In this document: positions 43,057 through 50,573 of the stretch, piece after piece
Layout: every line of letters starts with the position of its first letter
Numbering within the stretch: position 1 is the first letter of the stretch
Assembly (NCBI RefSeq): GCF_900188255.1
Contig: NZ_FZNS01000006.1
Span: 124,001 to 188,000 of the forward strand
Source of the DNA: Hymenobacter mucosus
GTDB lineage: Bacteria; Bacteroidota; Bacteroidia; Cytophagales; Hymenobacteraceae
Length of the DNA: 64,000 nt
Reading direction: 5' to 3'
The notes under the pieces: model-generated
Databases searched by the model: none
What the model saw: only the letters and a program-made list of their open reading frames with translations
What the model was told of the DNA's origin: nothing
Translations under genes and position numbers: made by a program

Positions 43057-43074
43057 TTGGCACGTAGTTAGGTA
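43057..43074 (+). promoter_or_regulatory. candidate sigma-54 -24/-12 promoter
   Basis: TTGGCACGTAGTTAGGTA has a -24 element TGGCACG identical to consensus. The -12 position reads TAGGT in place of TTGCW, so the invariant GC is GG. The start codon of the TolC gene is 31 bases downstream of the element. The match is partial, but its position beside a sigma-54 activator makes it worth listing. Confidence 0.45.
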
Positions 43075-43104
43075 AAGAGCGCATATCCATAAGCTGTTTT
43101 AGAT

Positions 43105-44445
43105 ATGCTTTTCCGACCACAACATGCTGCACCGCTGCTCGCAACTTTAGGGTTGCTGGTAGGTAGTGCAGCCCACGCTCAGGTGCCAATTGCCGCCGCA
43201 ACGGCCGGCGACTCCCTGTCGCTGGAAACTACTGTCCGCTCGGTACTTGATGCCAATCCGGCCATCAACGCCCTTCAAGAAGAAGTAAACCAAGCCCAAA
43301 GCCGCCTTGAGGAAACGCGTACCGCGCTGCGGCCCGTTGTAGACGGCACTGCCAGCTACACCCGCGTTGATCCGCAGGTGAAGCTGCAACTTAGCCCCGA
43401 TGCACCCGCTTTTCAGTTGGCGCCTAATAACAACTACGACACGCACGTAACGGCGCGCTACACGGTGCTCGACTTCGGGCGGGTTAACGCGGCTATTGAG
43501 GCTGCGCGCAACCGTGCCCTCACGGCCTCTGACCAGATCAACGTGACTCGGCGCGACTTGGCTTACGCTGCCGCTCAGAGCTACTATAGCATCCTATTTG
43601 CCCGCGAGGCCATCCGGGTGCAGGACTCGCAGATTGCCTCGCTCCGCCAACACCAGCGCGAGATGGAAAAGCGGGTGCAAGGCGGTGTAAGCACCAACTT
43701 CGACGTGACGACTACCCAGGTGCGCATTGCTCAGGCCCAGGACCGCAAGATCGACCTGCAAAACCAGCTCCGCAACCAGGAGATTCAACTGGCCCGCTTG
43801 CTGCATCGCCCCGAGGGCGAAGTAACGCCCGTGCGCGGCCGTTTTGAATACAACCCCCAGACCGTGGACGTAGCCGCCGCTCTAGCTGCTGGCTCGTCGA
43901 ACCGCCCCGAGGTGAAGCTGGCCCAGGATGCCGAAGCTGCTGCCGCCGCCCAGTTGCGCGTAGCCGAAACCAGCAACAAGCCGTCTTTGAGCGTGTTGGC
44001 CCAGGCCGGGGGCAAAAACGGATACATCGTACCTAATCTGGAGCGCTTCCGCTTCAACACAGTGGCTGGTGCCCAGTTGAACGTGCCGATTTACGACGGG
44101 GGCCGGAACCGCACCCAGCGCGCCGTGGCGCAATCGGCCATTAAAGGAGCACAGGCCCGCACCCAGGACACCCAGGAGCAGGTACGTGCCGATGTGCTGC
44201 AAGCAGTAAACAACATGCAAACCAGCACCGCCCGCTACGACAACTCCCAAGTGCAGATTGAGCAAGCGACCGACGCCCTAACCCGGGCCAAGGCCCGCTA
44301 CCGCTACGGCGTAGGCAACAACCTTGATGTTCTCGATGCCGAAACCCAGCTGGCTCAGTCGCGCCTGTCGCGCCTCCAATCTATCTACAATTACACCCTT
44401 GGCCAGTACCAGCTCCGCCGCGCTACTGGCGAGCAAATTTGGTAG
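43105..44445 (+). CDS. TolC-family outer membrane efflux protein
   Basis: The 446-residue protein starts with a signal peptide (LLATLGLLVGSAAHA, about residues 12-26). It carries the two-fold TolC pattern: ETTVRSVLDANPAINALQEE and RLEETRTALRPVVDGTAS in the first half, then QVEQATDALTRAKARYRYGV and NNLDVLDAETQLAQSRLS in the second. It forms the outer-membrane channel for the EmrAB-type pump encoded two genes downstream. It is the first gene of the operon TolC-UspA-HlyD-MFS, with a candidate sigma-54 promoter 31 bases before it. Confidence 0.93.
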   Translation: MLFRPQHAAPLLATLGLLVGSAAHAQVPIAAATAGDSLSLETTVRSVLDANPAINALQEEVNQAQSRLEETRTALRPVVDGTASYTRVDPQVKLQLSPDAPAFQLAPNNNYDTHVTARYTVLDFGRVNAAIEAARNRALTASDQINVTRRDLAYAAAQSYYSILFAREAIRVQDSQIASLRQHQREMEKRVQGGVSTNFDVTTTQVRIAQAQDRKIDLQNQLRNQEIQLARLLHRPEGEVTPVRGRFEYNPQTVDVAAALAAGSSNRPEVKLAQDAEAAAAAQLRVAETSNKPSLSVLAQAGGKNGYIVPNLERFRFNTVAGAQLNVPIYDGGRNRTQRAVAQSAIKGAQARTQDTQEQVRADVLQAVNNMQTSTARYDNSQVQIEQATDALTRAKARYRYGVGNNLDVLDAETQLAQSRLSRLQSIYNYTLGQYQLRRATGEQIW

Positions 44446-44541
44446 CAGTGAATGCCCGAGTGGGTGAGGCAAGCGGATAGCTAAGCAAAGGCCACCAGCG
44501 GCACCTCACCCCACCTTTTCACTCTCCACACAACTAGTGAT

Positions 44542-44967
44542 ATGACCATCCTGTGTCCGATTGACTTTTCTGCCGCAACCGAGGCGGTAGTAATGTACTC
44601 GGCGGCCCTGGCAACGGGAACGGGCGCGGAGCTACGGTTGCTACACGTACTAGAGCCTGAACCCCGGGCTTCCACGGCGCCCGTCAACGATATGGAGCTA
44701 GCCTACCGGCTGGCCCAGCACCGGGAAGCCGTACAACGCACGGGGGCGCACGTATCAACCGCCATTATTACCGGCGACGCGGCCCGCACCATTGTAGAAG
44801 AAGCCCGCCGCTACCCCGCCGACCTCATTGTAATTGGAGCGCACGGGCAAACCGGCCTGACGCGCTTTTTAATGGGTAGCACCGCCGAAACTGTAGTACG
44901 AACCGCTTCTTGCGTGACACTGTTAGTAAAGCCAGGCTGCCCAAATGCCTACCGCCAATCGGCGTAA
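44542..44967 (+). CDS. universal stress protein A family
   Basis: The 141-residue protein has the UspA fold signature: start MTILCPIDFSAATEAVVMYS, and the nucleotide-binding motif GAHGQTGLTRFLMGSTAE (GX2GX9G(S/T) pattern) near residue 110. The presence of this motif suggests an ATP-binding Usp. It lies between the TolC and membrane-fusion genes of an efflux operon, which is unusual and suggests a stress-linked role for the operon. The ATG at 44542 is the only reasonable start. The gap before it is 96 bases and after it 75. Confidence 0.93.
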   Translation: MTILCPIDFSAATEAVVMYSAALATGTGAELRLLHVLEPEPRASTAPVNDMELAYRLAQHREAVQRTGAHVSTAIITGDAARTIVEEARRYPADLIVIGAHGQTGLTRFLMGSTAETVVRTASCVTLLVKPGCPNAYRQSA

Positions 44968-45042
44968 ATACCTCCGATAGGTTGCTGCTCGTCAGACAGC
45001 CTGTTCTCCTTACCAATCGACAACGAACAACCAAGTACCCAT

Positions 45043-46149
45043 ATGGCAACTCCCGTTCAACATGACTCGGCCGTAGCGCCTACTCAATCTGCGGCTTACG
45101 AGCCCGTAGTGGACGAGCAACCCGCGGGCCGCTCGAAGCGCCCGATTATCTTCCTTGTGCTGGCCCTGCTCCTACTCGTAGGAGGCTACTTTGGCTGGCA
45201 GCGTTACCAGTTCGGCCAAGCGCATGAGGAAACCGATGATGCCCAGGTGGAGGGCGACGTGTACCCTATTTTGCCCCGCGTGAGCGGCCCCGTGCTGGAA
45301 GTGAAAGTGGAAGACAACCAGCCCGTGAAAAAAGGGGACGTATTAGTAACGGTAGACCCTGCTGACTATCAGCAGCGCGTAAATGCCGCCGAGGCTGCTC
45401 TAGCTGCCGCCCAAGCCAACGTAGTAGCGGCCCGTGCCGCCGTGGGTACGGCTTCGGCCAACGTGAGCACCGCCCAAACGACCATTGGAGTAAGTGAGGC
45501 CAACCGTGCCCGCTTGCAGAAGGACTTGCAGCGCAGTGAATTCCTGCGCAAAGAGGACATCATCCCCCAGAGCGAGTACGATGCTGTGCAGGCCAACTTG
45601 AAATCGACTAGTGCCCAGCGTGCCACGGCCCAACAGCAAGTGCGCGTAGCCCAGCAGCAAGTAACGGCCGCCCGTCAGCAGGTAGCCGTAGCTGAAGCCG
45701 TTGTGAAGCAGCGCCAAGCCGACCTCGACAATGCCAAGCTCCAGCTGAGCTACACGACCATTACGGCGCCCGGCAACGGCATCGTGAGCAAGAAGAGCGT
45801 GCAGCCCGGCCAGGTAGTAAGCCCCAACCAGCAGCTAATGGGCTTGGTAGCCAGCGGCAACACCTGGATTATTGCCAACTTCAAGGAAACGCAGCTGGAG
45901 AATATGAAAGTAGGCCAGCCTGTGCAAGTTGAGGTAGACGCCTACCCCAACGAGGAGTTTGCTGGTCATATCGAGTCGCTCTCGGCTGCTACCGGGGCCC
46001 GCTTTGCCCTGCTGCCCCCCGATAACGCCAGCGGCAACTTTGTGAAAGTAACCCAGCGCGTACCTGTGAAAATTGTGCTCGACAAGATTGACTCCGAGCA
46101 CCCCCTCCGCGCTGGTATGAGCGTGGTGGCCACGGTGAAAACCAAGTAA
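45043..46149 (+). CDS. EmrA/HlyD-type membrane fusion protein
   Basis: The 368-residue protein has one N-terminal membrane helix (PIIFLVLALLLLVGGYFGWQ, about residues 34-53), then the biotin-lipoyl-like half DAQVEGDVYPILPRVSGPVL and VKVEDNQPVKKGDVLVTVDP. A long Ala/Gln-rich coiled coil (about 115-230) follows, and the second lipoyl half and beta-barrel are at NAKLQLSYTTITAPGNGIVS and MGLVASGNTWIIANFKETQL. This is the EmrA arrangement that links the inner-membrane pump to TolC. It belongs to the operon that also carries UspA and the MFS pump. Confidence 0.95.
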   Translation: MATPVQHDSAVAPTQSAAYEPVVDEQPAGRSKRPIIFLVLALLLLVGGYFGWQRYQFGQAHEETDDAQVEGDVYPILPRVSGPVLEVKVEDNQPVKKGDVLVTVDPADYQQRVNAAEAALAAAQANVVAARAAVGTASANVSTAQTTIGVSEANRARLQKDLQRSEFLRKEDIIPQSEYDAVQANLKSTSAQRATAQQQVRVAQQQVTAARQQVAVAEAVVKQRQADLDNAKLQLSYTTITAPGNGIVSKKSVQPGQVVSPNQQLMGLVASGNTWIIANFKETQLENMKVGQPVQVEVDAYPNEEFAGHIESLSAATGARFALLPPDNASGNFVKVTQRVPVKIVLDKIDSEHPLRAGMSVVATVKTK

Positions 46150-46232
46150 TCACCTAGTTGCCGCGTGCCGGTTGCCAGCCTCTTTGCGGGAGCTGCGCCA
46201 ACCAGCACGCGGTAGCTGGCAACCGACTAAGT

Positions 46233-47804
46233 ATGGAAACCGGATTTACCAAGTGGATCATCGTCATTACGGTGGTGATGTGCTGCTTGCTGGAGCTTAT
46301 TGACACCAGCATTGTAAACGTGGCCCTAACCCAGATGATGGGTAACCTCTCGGCCACGCAACAAGAAGTAAGCTGGGTAGTGGCGTCCTACGGCATTGCC
46401 AACGTTATTGTGATTCCGATGACGGGCTTCCTGGCCGAACAGTTCGGCCGCAAGAATTACTACCTGTTCTCGGTAGTGCTGTTCACCTTTGCCTCCATGC
46501 TTTGCGGGCAGAGCACCAACATCTGGGAGCTGGTAGCATTCCGCTTTATTCAAGGGGTAGGTGGCGGAGCCCTCATGGCCACGTCGCAGGCTATCCTGAT
46601 TGACACCTTCCCCCCTAAGCAGTTAGCCTTAGGCCAAGCACTGTTCGGTATGGGCGTGATTATCGGTCCTACCATCGGCCCCACGCTGGGGGGCTACATT
46701 GTGGATAACTACGACTGGCCCTGGATTTTCTACGTGAACGTACCAGTAGGCGTGTTGGCTTCCATCTTCACCGTACTGTTCATTCGCGACCCGGAGCGTA
46801 TTCGGAACGCTATTCCGCGTCCCATTCGGGAAATCGACTGGTTGGGTATTTTCCTGCTCGTGTTGGGGGTTGGCTCGTTGCAACTAGTGCTGGAGCAGGG
46901 CGAAACCGAAGACTGGTTTGAAAGCGCCTACATCAACCTGTTTACGCTGCTGGCCGTCATTGGCATGGTAGGCTTCATCATTCGAGAACTCACTGCCAAG
47001 CAGCCCATTGTAGATTTGCGCGTACTCACGCGCAGCCGCAACCTAGCCGTAGGAGCCTTCCTCTCCTTTATTCTAGGGTTTGGGCTGTTTGCGTCGGTCT
47101 TCGTGTTCCCCATTTTCTGCCAGCGCATCTTGGGCTTCACGGCCGAGCAAACGGGCTACCTGCTTCTACCGGGGGCATTGCTCTCGGGCTTCATGATGCC
47201 CATAGTGGGTAAGATGATTCAGGGAGGCGTGCCGCAGAAGTTTATTCTGCCCGTAGGCTTCACTGTCTTCTTTATCTTCTCCTACTGGATGAGCACGCGC
47301 ATTACTCCGCTGGCGGGTGAGAGTGATTTTTTCTGGCCATTGATTCTACGGGGCTTTGGGTTGGCCCTGTTGTTTCTCCCCATTACTACCATGTCACTAT
47401 CGGGCATTAGTGGGAAGGATGCGGGCCAGGCTGCCGGTCTCACTGGCATGATCCGCCAGCTGGGTGGTTCCTTCGGGGTAGCCTTGGTAGGTACTTACCT
47501 AGAGCGCTCTACTGCCCAAAACCGGGTGGGCATTTCTTCCAACGTGTCGTTATACGACCCCGAAACTCAGCAGCGCATTCAGGGGCTGACCGCCAGCTTT
47601 ATGTCGAAGGGGGCTGGCTTCATGCAAGCGCAGCAGCAAGCTTTTGCCGCCCTGGAAGGCATGATTATGAAGCAAACGGCCATCATCACCTATGCTCAAA
47701 CCTTCCTGATGATTGGCGCCTTCTTCCTCCTATGCCTACCGCTGATGCTCATCATCAAGAGCCCACGCCCCGGCGAGAAAGTAGACCTCAATGCCGCGCA
47801 CTAA
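46233..47804 (+). CDS. DHA2-family multidrug MFS transporter (EmrB/QacA type)
   Basis: The 523-residue protein has about fourteen membrane segments and the EmrB/QacA motif in TM1, LLELIDTSIVNVALTQMMGN (Asp in DTS). The segment YGIANVIVIPMTGFLAEQFG with RKNYYLFS is motif A-like. It is the drug/proton antiporter of the EmrAB-TolC tripartite pump whose other parts lie upstream. ATG at 46233 gives a natural start. An upstream in-frame TTG at 46158 would add 25 residues with no function. A perfect 21-bp terminator ends the operon at 47834. Confidence 0.94.
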   Translation: METGFTKWIIVITVVMCCLLELIDTSIVNVALTQMMGNLSATQQEVSWVVASYGIANVIVIPMTGFLAEQFGRKNYYLFSVVLFTFASMLCGQSTNIWELVAFRFIQGVGGGALMATSQAILIDTFPPKQLALGQALFGMGVIIGPTIGPTLGGYIVDNYDWPWIFYVNVPVGVLASIFTVLFIRDPERIRNAIPRPIREIDWLGIFLLVLGVGSLQLVLEQGETEDWFESAYINLFTLLAVIGMVGFIIRELTAKQPIVDLRVLTRSRNLAVGAFLSFILGFGLFASVFVFPIFCQRILGFTAEQTGYLLLPGALLSGFMMPIVGKMIQGGVPQKFILPVGFTVFFIFSYWMSTRITPLAGESDFFWPLILRGFGLALLFLPITTMSLSGISGKDAGQAAGLTGMIRQLGGSFGVALVGTYLERSTAQNRVGISSNVSLYDPETQQRIQGLTASFMSKGAGFMQAQQQAFAALEGMIMKQTAIITYAQTFLMIGAFFLLCLPLMLIIKSPRPGEKVDLNAAH

Positions 47805-47833
47805 GTAGCCGCGCAGATAAGACATATAGCAAC

Positions 47834-47878
47834 CACAACAAAACGGCCTCCTGCAATGCAGGAGGCCGTTTTGTTGTG
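47834..47878. terminator. perfect 21-bp terminator between MFS pump and lipoprotein gene
   Basis: CACAACAAAACGGCCTCCTGC pairs perfectly with GCAGGAGGCCGTTTTGTTGTG around a 3-base loop. It ends both convergent transcripts, the efflux operon and the lipoprotein at 47897. Confidence 0.92.
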
Positions 47879-47896
47879 ATTAAGTAAGCGGGCAAC

Positions 47897-48934
47897 TTAT
47901 TGGTACTGAATGTACAGTGGCTTAGGTGTCAGCTCGGTTAGTACTTCCTTGGGCGTCATGATGTGGTGCGGGGCGGGGCGGCCATCGTACTCATAGAACA
48001 GCTTGAAGCCCGTGTATTGCACTGGCTCAGCCTCGATATAGTCCCGATACGAATCCTTTTTCAGCACGGGGTTGCCGTGGCCGTCCATATGCATCACTAC
48101 CTGCACGCGCGGGTCGAGCTTAATCTTCTTGTAGTTGGTAATCATCTTCCGGGTAAAGCGGTGCACCGTCAGTACCTTAGGCGGTAGCTTGTTTTCGCTC
48201 ACAATGCGAGCCAGGAAGTTGATGGTGAAGTTCACGTCCTTGGCGTCGAGGGTACCAATGCGCTGGTTAGGACGGATGCCCGGCATGGTGGCCAGCGAAA
48301 ACTCGGGGTCAATGCCGAGATGGATGTCCGGCTGCTTCAGGTATTGCTCCAGCTTGGGTAGCTCAGCTTCCAGGGTGCTGTGACCGGGCTGCACATCCAG
48401 AAACAGGATGCAATTATGCTCACGAGCCCAGGAAATTACTTCCTCAATAGTGGCTTTAGAGTTCATCAGGCGCCATTTACCGTCCTTGCCGGGCGTGCCC
48501 TGAGCCGTAATCGTCACGTTGTGGAGCGCCGCCTGCACCGGAATGCTGGGGTCAGCTGCCTGCCACTCCTTCAGGACCCCTGCAAACTTGCGGAACATCT
48601 GCTCCTTGGGCTCCCGGCCCAGAATACCCATACCCTTGGAGCGGATGTTGCCATAAAATGCCACAATGCGGTGACCTGGCAAAATAGCGCCCGGAAGCTG
48701 ACCGTTTTTCCGGGCAATAGAATCCGCCTTGAGCGAGTCGCGCCGGGCCGCTTGGCGTTTCAGGGCCAGCGTGTCCACCACTACGGGCTTGGTAGTGTCG
48801 GCCAGCGCCGTGGGATTTTCCGCGTCGGTGCCAGAGCGGGAGCCGCAGCCGGGCAGCGTAGCGAGTGAGAAGACGAGGCCTAGCGTAGCTAGTGCGGGAA
48901 CCGTCAGGCGGGTAATTGTCCGGAAATAAGACAC
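47897..48934 (-). CDS. lipoprotein of unknown function, copy A
   Basis: The 345-residue form starts MSYFRTITRLTVPALATLGL and has a lipobox TLPGC (Cys about 30), so it should be lipid-anchored. A linker rich in Lys/Asp follows. The conserved part runs from QLPGAILPGHRIVAFYGNIR through LFLDVQPGHSTLEAELPKLE, HLGIDPEFSLATMPG, VLTVHRFTRKMITNYKKI and VVMHMDGHGNP, ending in a TP.PLYIQYQ C-terminus. The pattern of beta-alpha motifs suggests a TIM-barrel fold. I recall similar unnamed proteins in Actinobacteria. GTG at 48934 is preferred to ATG at 49012, which would place 26 residues before the signal peptide. A paralogue lies at 49415. Confidence 0.8.
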   Translation of the reverse strand: MSYFRTITRLTVPALATLGLVFSLATLPGCGSRSGTDAENPTALADTTKPVVVDTLALKRQAARRDSLKADSIARKNGQLPGAILPGHRIVAFYGNIRSKGMGILGREPKEQMFRKFAGVLKEWQAADPSIPVQAALHNVTITAQGTPGKDGKWRLMNSKATIEEVISWAREHNCILFLDVQPGHSTLEAELPKLEQYLKQPDIHLGIDPEFSLATMPGIRPNQRIGTLDAKDVNFTINFLARIVSENKLPPKVLTVHRFTRKMITNYKKIKLDPRVQVVMHMDGHGNPVLKKDSYRDYIEAEPVQYTGFKLFYEYDGRPAPHHIMTPKEVLTELTPKPLYIQYQ

Positions 48935-49414
48935 GGAAGAGAATCGGGATTGGTGTCGGAAACGCAACGAAGGTAAAACGTTTCCGTGACTGAACAGAAG
49001 AAATATTTGCACCCTGACCCGGTTGAAATCAGATAGAAAGGAAATAATTCAACAGCATTTCCACCAGTATAAGCCGGCCTGTTCAGCTTCTGCTAGCTTG
49101 TTGCTAGGGGTTGCTGTAGGCACACTCCCATGGTGGCAGCCTAGTAAGTCACTATAATATATTATTCGGCTACCTCAAGCAGATGGAACCTACTCGTGGC
49201 ACGCCATGCTGTTCTCTTAGTGCCCACATCTGCTAGGGAAATCCGGCAGCATTACGTATGATCAGCCAGCAATAGTAGCGCGCAATGCTCCCTTTAGCTG
49301 CGTTGATGGGTGCTGTACAAAGGCCAAACAACGGCCTCGCTATCAGTAGCAGCCCGCCTAAGGAGGTATGGGACAAGCACCCTGCTGTATAGCAGGGCGT
49401 AGCTGACAGGCCGC
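48935..49414. other. intergenic region between the paralogous lipoproteins
   Basis: This 480-base gap (402 if copy A starts at 49012) separates two minus-strand paralogues. I see a short CCCTGCT/AGCAGGG hairpin at 49380-49397 just downstream of copy B's stop, which may be its terminator. No coding sequence stands out. Confidence 0.4.
49380..49397 (-). terminator. short hairpin, possible terminator of copy B
   Basis: CCCTGCT pairs with AGCAGGG around a GTAT loop, 18 bases downstream of the stop of the lipoprotein at 49415. No T-run follows on the minus strand, so the call is weak. Confidence 0.35.
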
Positions 49415-50410
49415 CTACTGGTACTGAATGTACAGGGGGGTGGGCGAAAGCGCACTAACTTCTTCTGGCGTCATCAAGCGCGACGTGCCCTTGCGGTCGT
49501 TGCGGTAAAAGATTTTGAAGCCGGCGTATTCTACCGGTTCGCGCTTAATGAACTTGCGGTAGGAGCTACGCTTGATGTGGGGAGTTCCCCAGCCATCCAT
49601 GTGCATCACAATTTGCACGCGCGGGTCGAGCTTAATATTCTGGTAGTTGGTGACCATATCCTGCCGGAAGCGGTGCACAACCAACACCTTAGGCGGCAAG
49701 TGATTTTCGCTGACCAGGCGGGCCAGAAACTGCCGGGCGTAGTTGATATCCTGGGCGTCAAACTCGCCTACCTCCGTGCCCGGCCGCCGGCCCGATTTCA
49801 TGGAAAACTCCGGGTCGATACCCAAGTGCACAAAGGGGAGCTGCAAGTAGGGCGCCAAGGGTGGTAGCTCGTGCTGTAAGTCGCTGAGGCCTACTTGTAC
49901 ATCCAAAAATACTAGGGCGTTATGCTCACGCCCCCAGTTGATTACGCGCCGAATAGTGGTGTCTGGAAGGGGAAGACGGTACTTGCCATCGGCGCCGGAG
50001 TCGCGCTGTGCAATAACGGCGGTCATGTGCAGAGCTGGCCGAACGGGGATGGTATCTGCCTGCTGCCACGCTGCCGTTTGCTGTTGCAGACGGCGGAGCA
50101 TTTCCTCTTTGGGGTATTGACCCAAGATGCCCATGGCCTTATGCAGCGGGTTGCCATAGAAGGCTACAATGCGGTTGTCGGGCAGGATGGCGCCCGGAAG
50201 CTGCCCCCCAGCCTGGGCTATTGAGTCGGCCCGCAGAGAGTCCTGTCGTAGGGTGGCCTGCGCACGACGTAGCATTTCAGCTGTACTGATGCGGACGGAG
50301 TGCGGGGTAGAGTCGCACCCCCCCAGACTTGCGGTAAGGAACAATAGGCTGACGGCAAGAGCCGCCCAGCGGGAGGAAAAAACAAGCGCAGCCACCAAAT
50401 CGAAACGCAT
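49415..50410 (-). CDS. lipoprotein of unknown function, copy B
   Basis: The 331-residue protein starts MRFDLVAALVFSSRWAALAV and has the lipobox SLGGC, so it is another lipoprotein. It is a paralogue of the gene at 47897: shared blocks are QLPGAILPDNRIVAFYGN, LVFLDVQVGLSDLQHELP, VHLGIDPEFSMKSG, VLVVHRFRQDMVTNYQNIKL and VMHMDGWGTP, with the same PTPLYIQYQ end. Residues shared at GIDPEF and MHMDG are the best candidates for a catalytic or binding site, but none is known. ATG at 50410 is preferred to GTG at 50425. Its function is unknown. Confidence 0.82.
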   Translation of the reverse strand: MRFDLVAALVFSSRWAALAVSLLFLTASLGGCDSTPHSVRISTAEMLRRAQATLRQDSLRADSIAQAGGQLPGAILPDNRIVAFYGNPLHKAMGILGQYPKEEMLRRLQQQTAAWQQADTIPVRPALHMTAVIAQRDSGADGKYRLPLPDTTIRRVINWGREHNALVFLDVQVGLSDLQHELPPLAPYLQLPFVHLGIDPEFSMKSGRRPGTEVGEFDAQDINYARQFLARLVSENHLPPKVLVVHRFRQDMVTNYQNIKLDPRVQIVMHMDGWGTPHIKRSSYRKFIKREPVEYAGFKIFYRNDRKGTSRLMTPEEVSALSPTPLYIQYQ

Positions 50411-50518
50411 CAAAAAGCCAAGCACACAACCTTACCGAAGCAACAGAGTTTCGTAATAACCACCAGAATGAGCTATTCGTTACATCTGTCCTCGCTCACC
50501 AAGATAAGGCGTAAAGCC

Positions 50519-50554
50519 AAAAACGCCACCCGGGCCGTGCTGGGTGGCGTTTTT
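50519..50554. terminator. intrinsic terminator of the blaI-blaR1 operon
   Basis: AAAAACGCCACCC pairs with GGGTGGCGTTTTT around a 10-base loop. It lies 19 bases after the stop of the BlaR1-like gene on the minus strand. Confidence 0.9.
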
Positions 50555-50573
50555 GCTAGCTAGGTATAACGGG

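Noticed and set aside
49013..49414. Possible small RNA or riboswitch between the lipoprotein genes
   Set aside because: Only one short hairpin is visible, and no conserved riboswitch core or promoter-terminator pair could be recognised.
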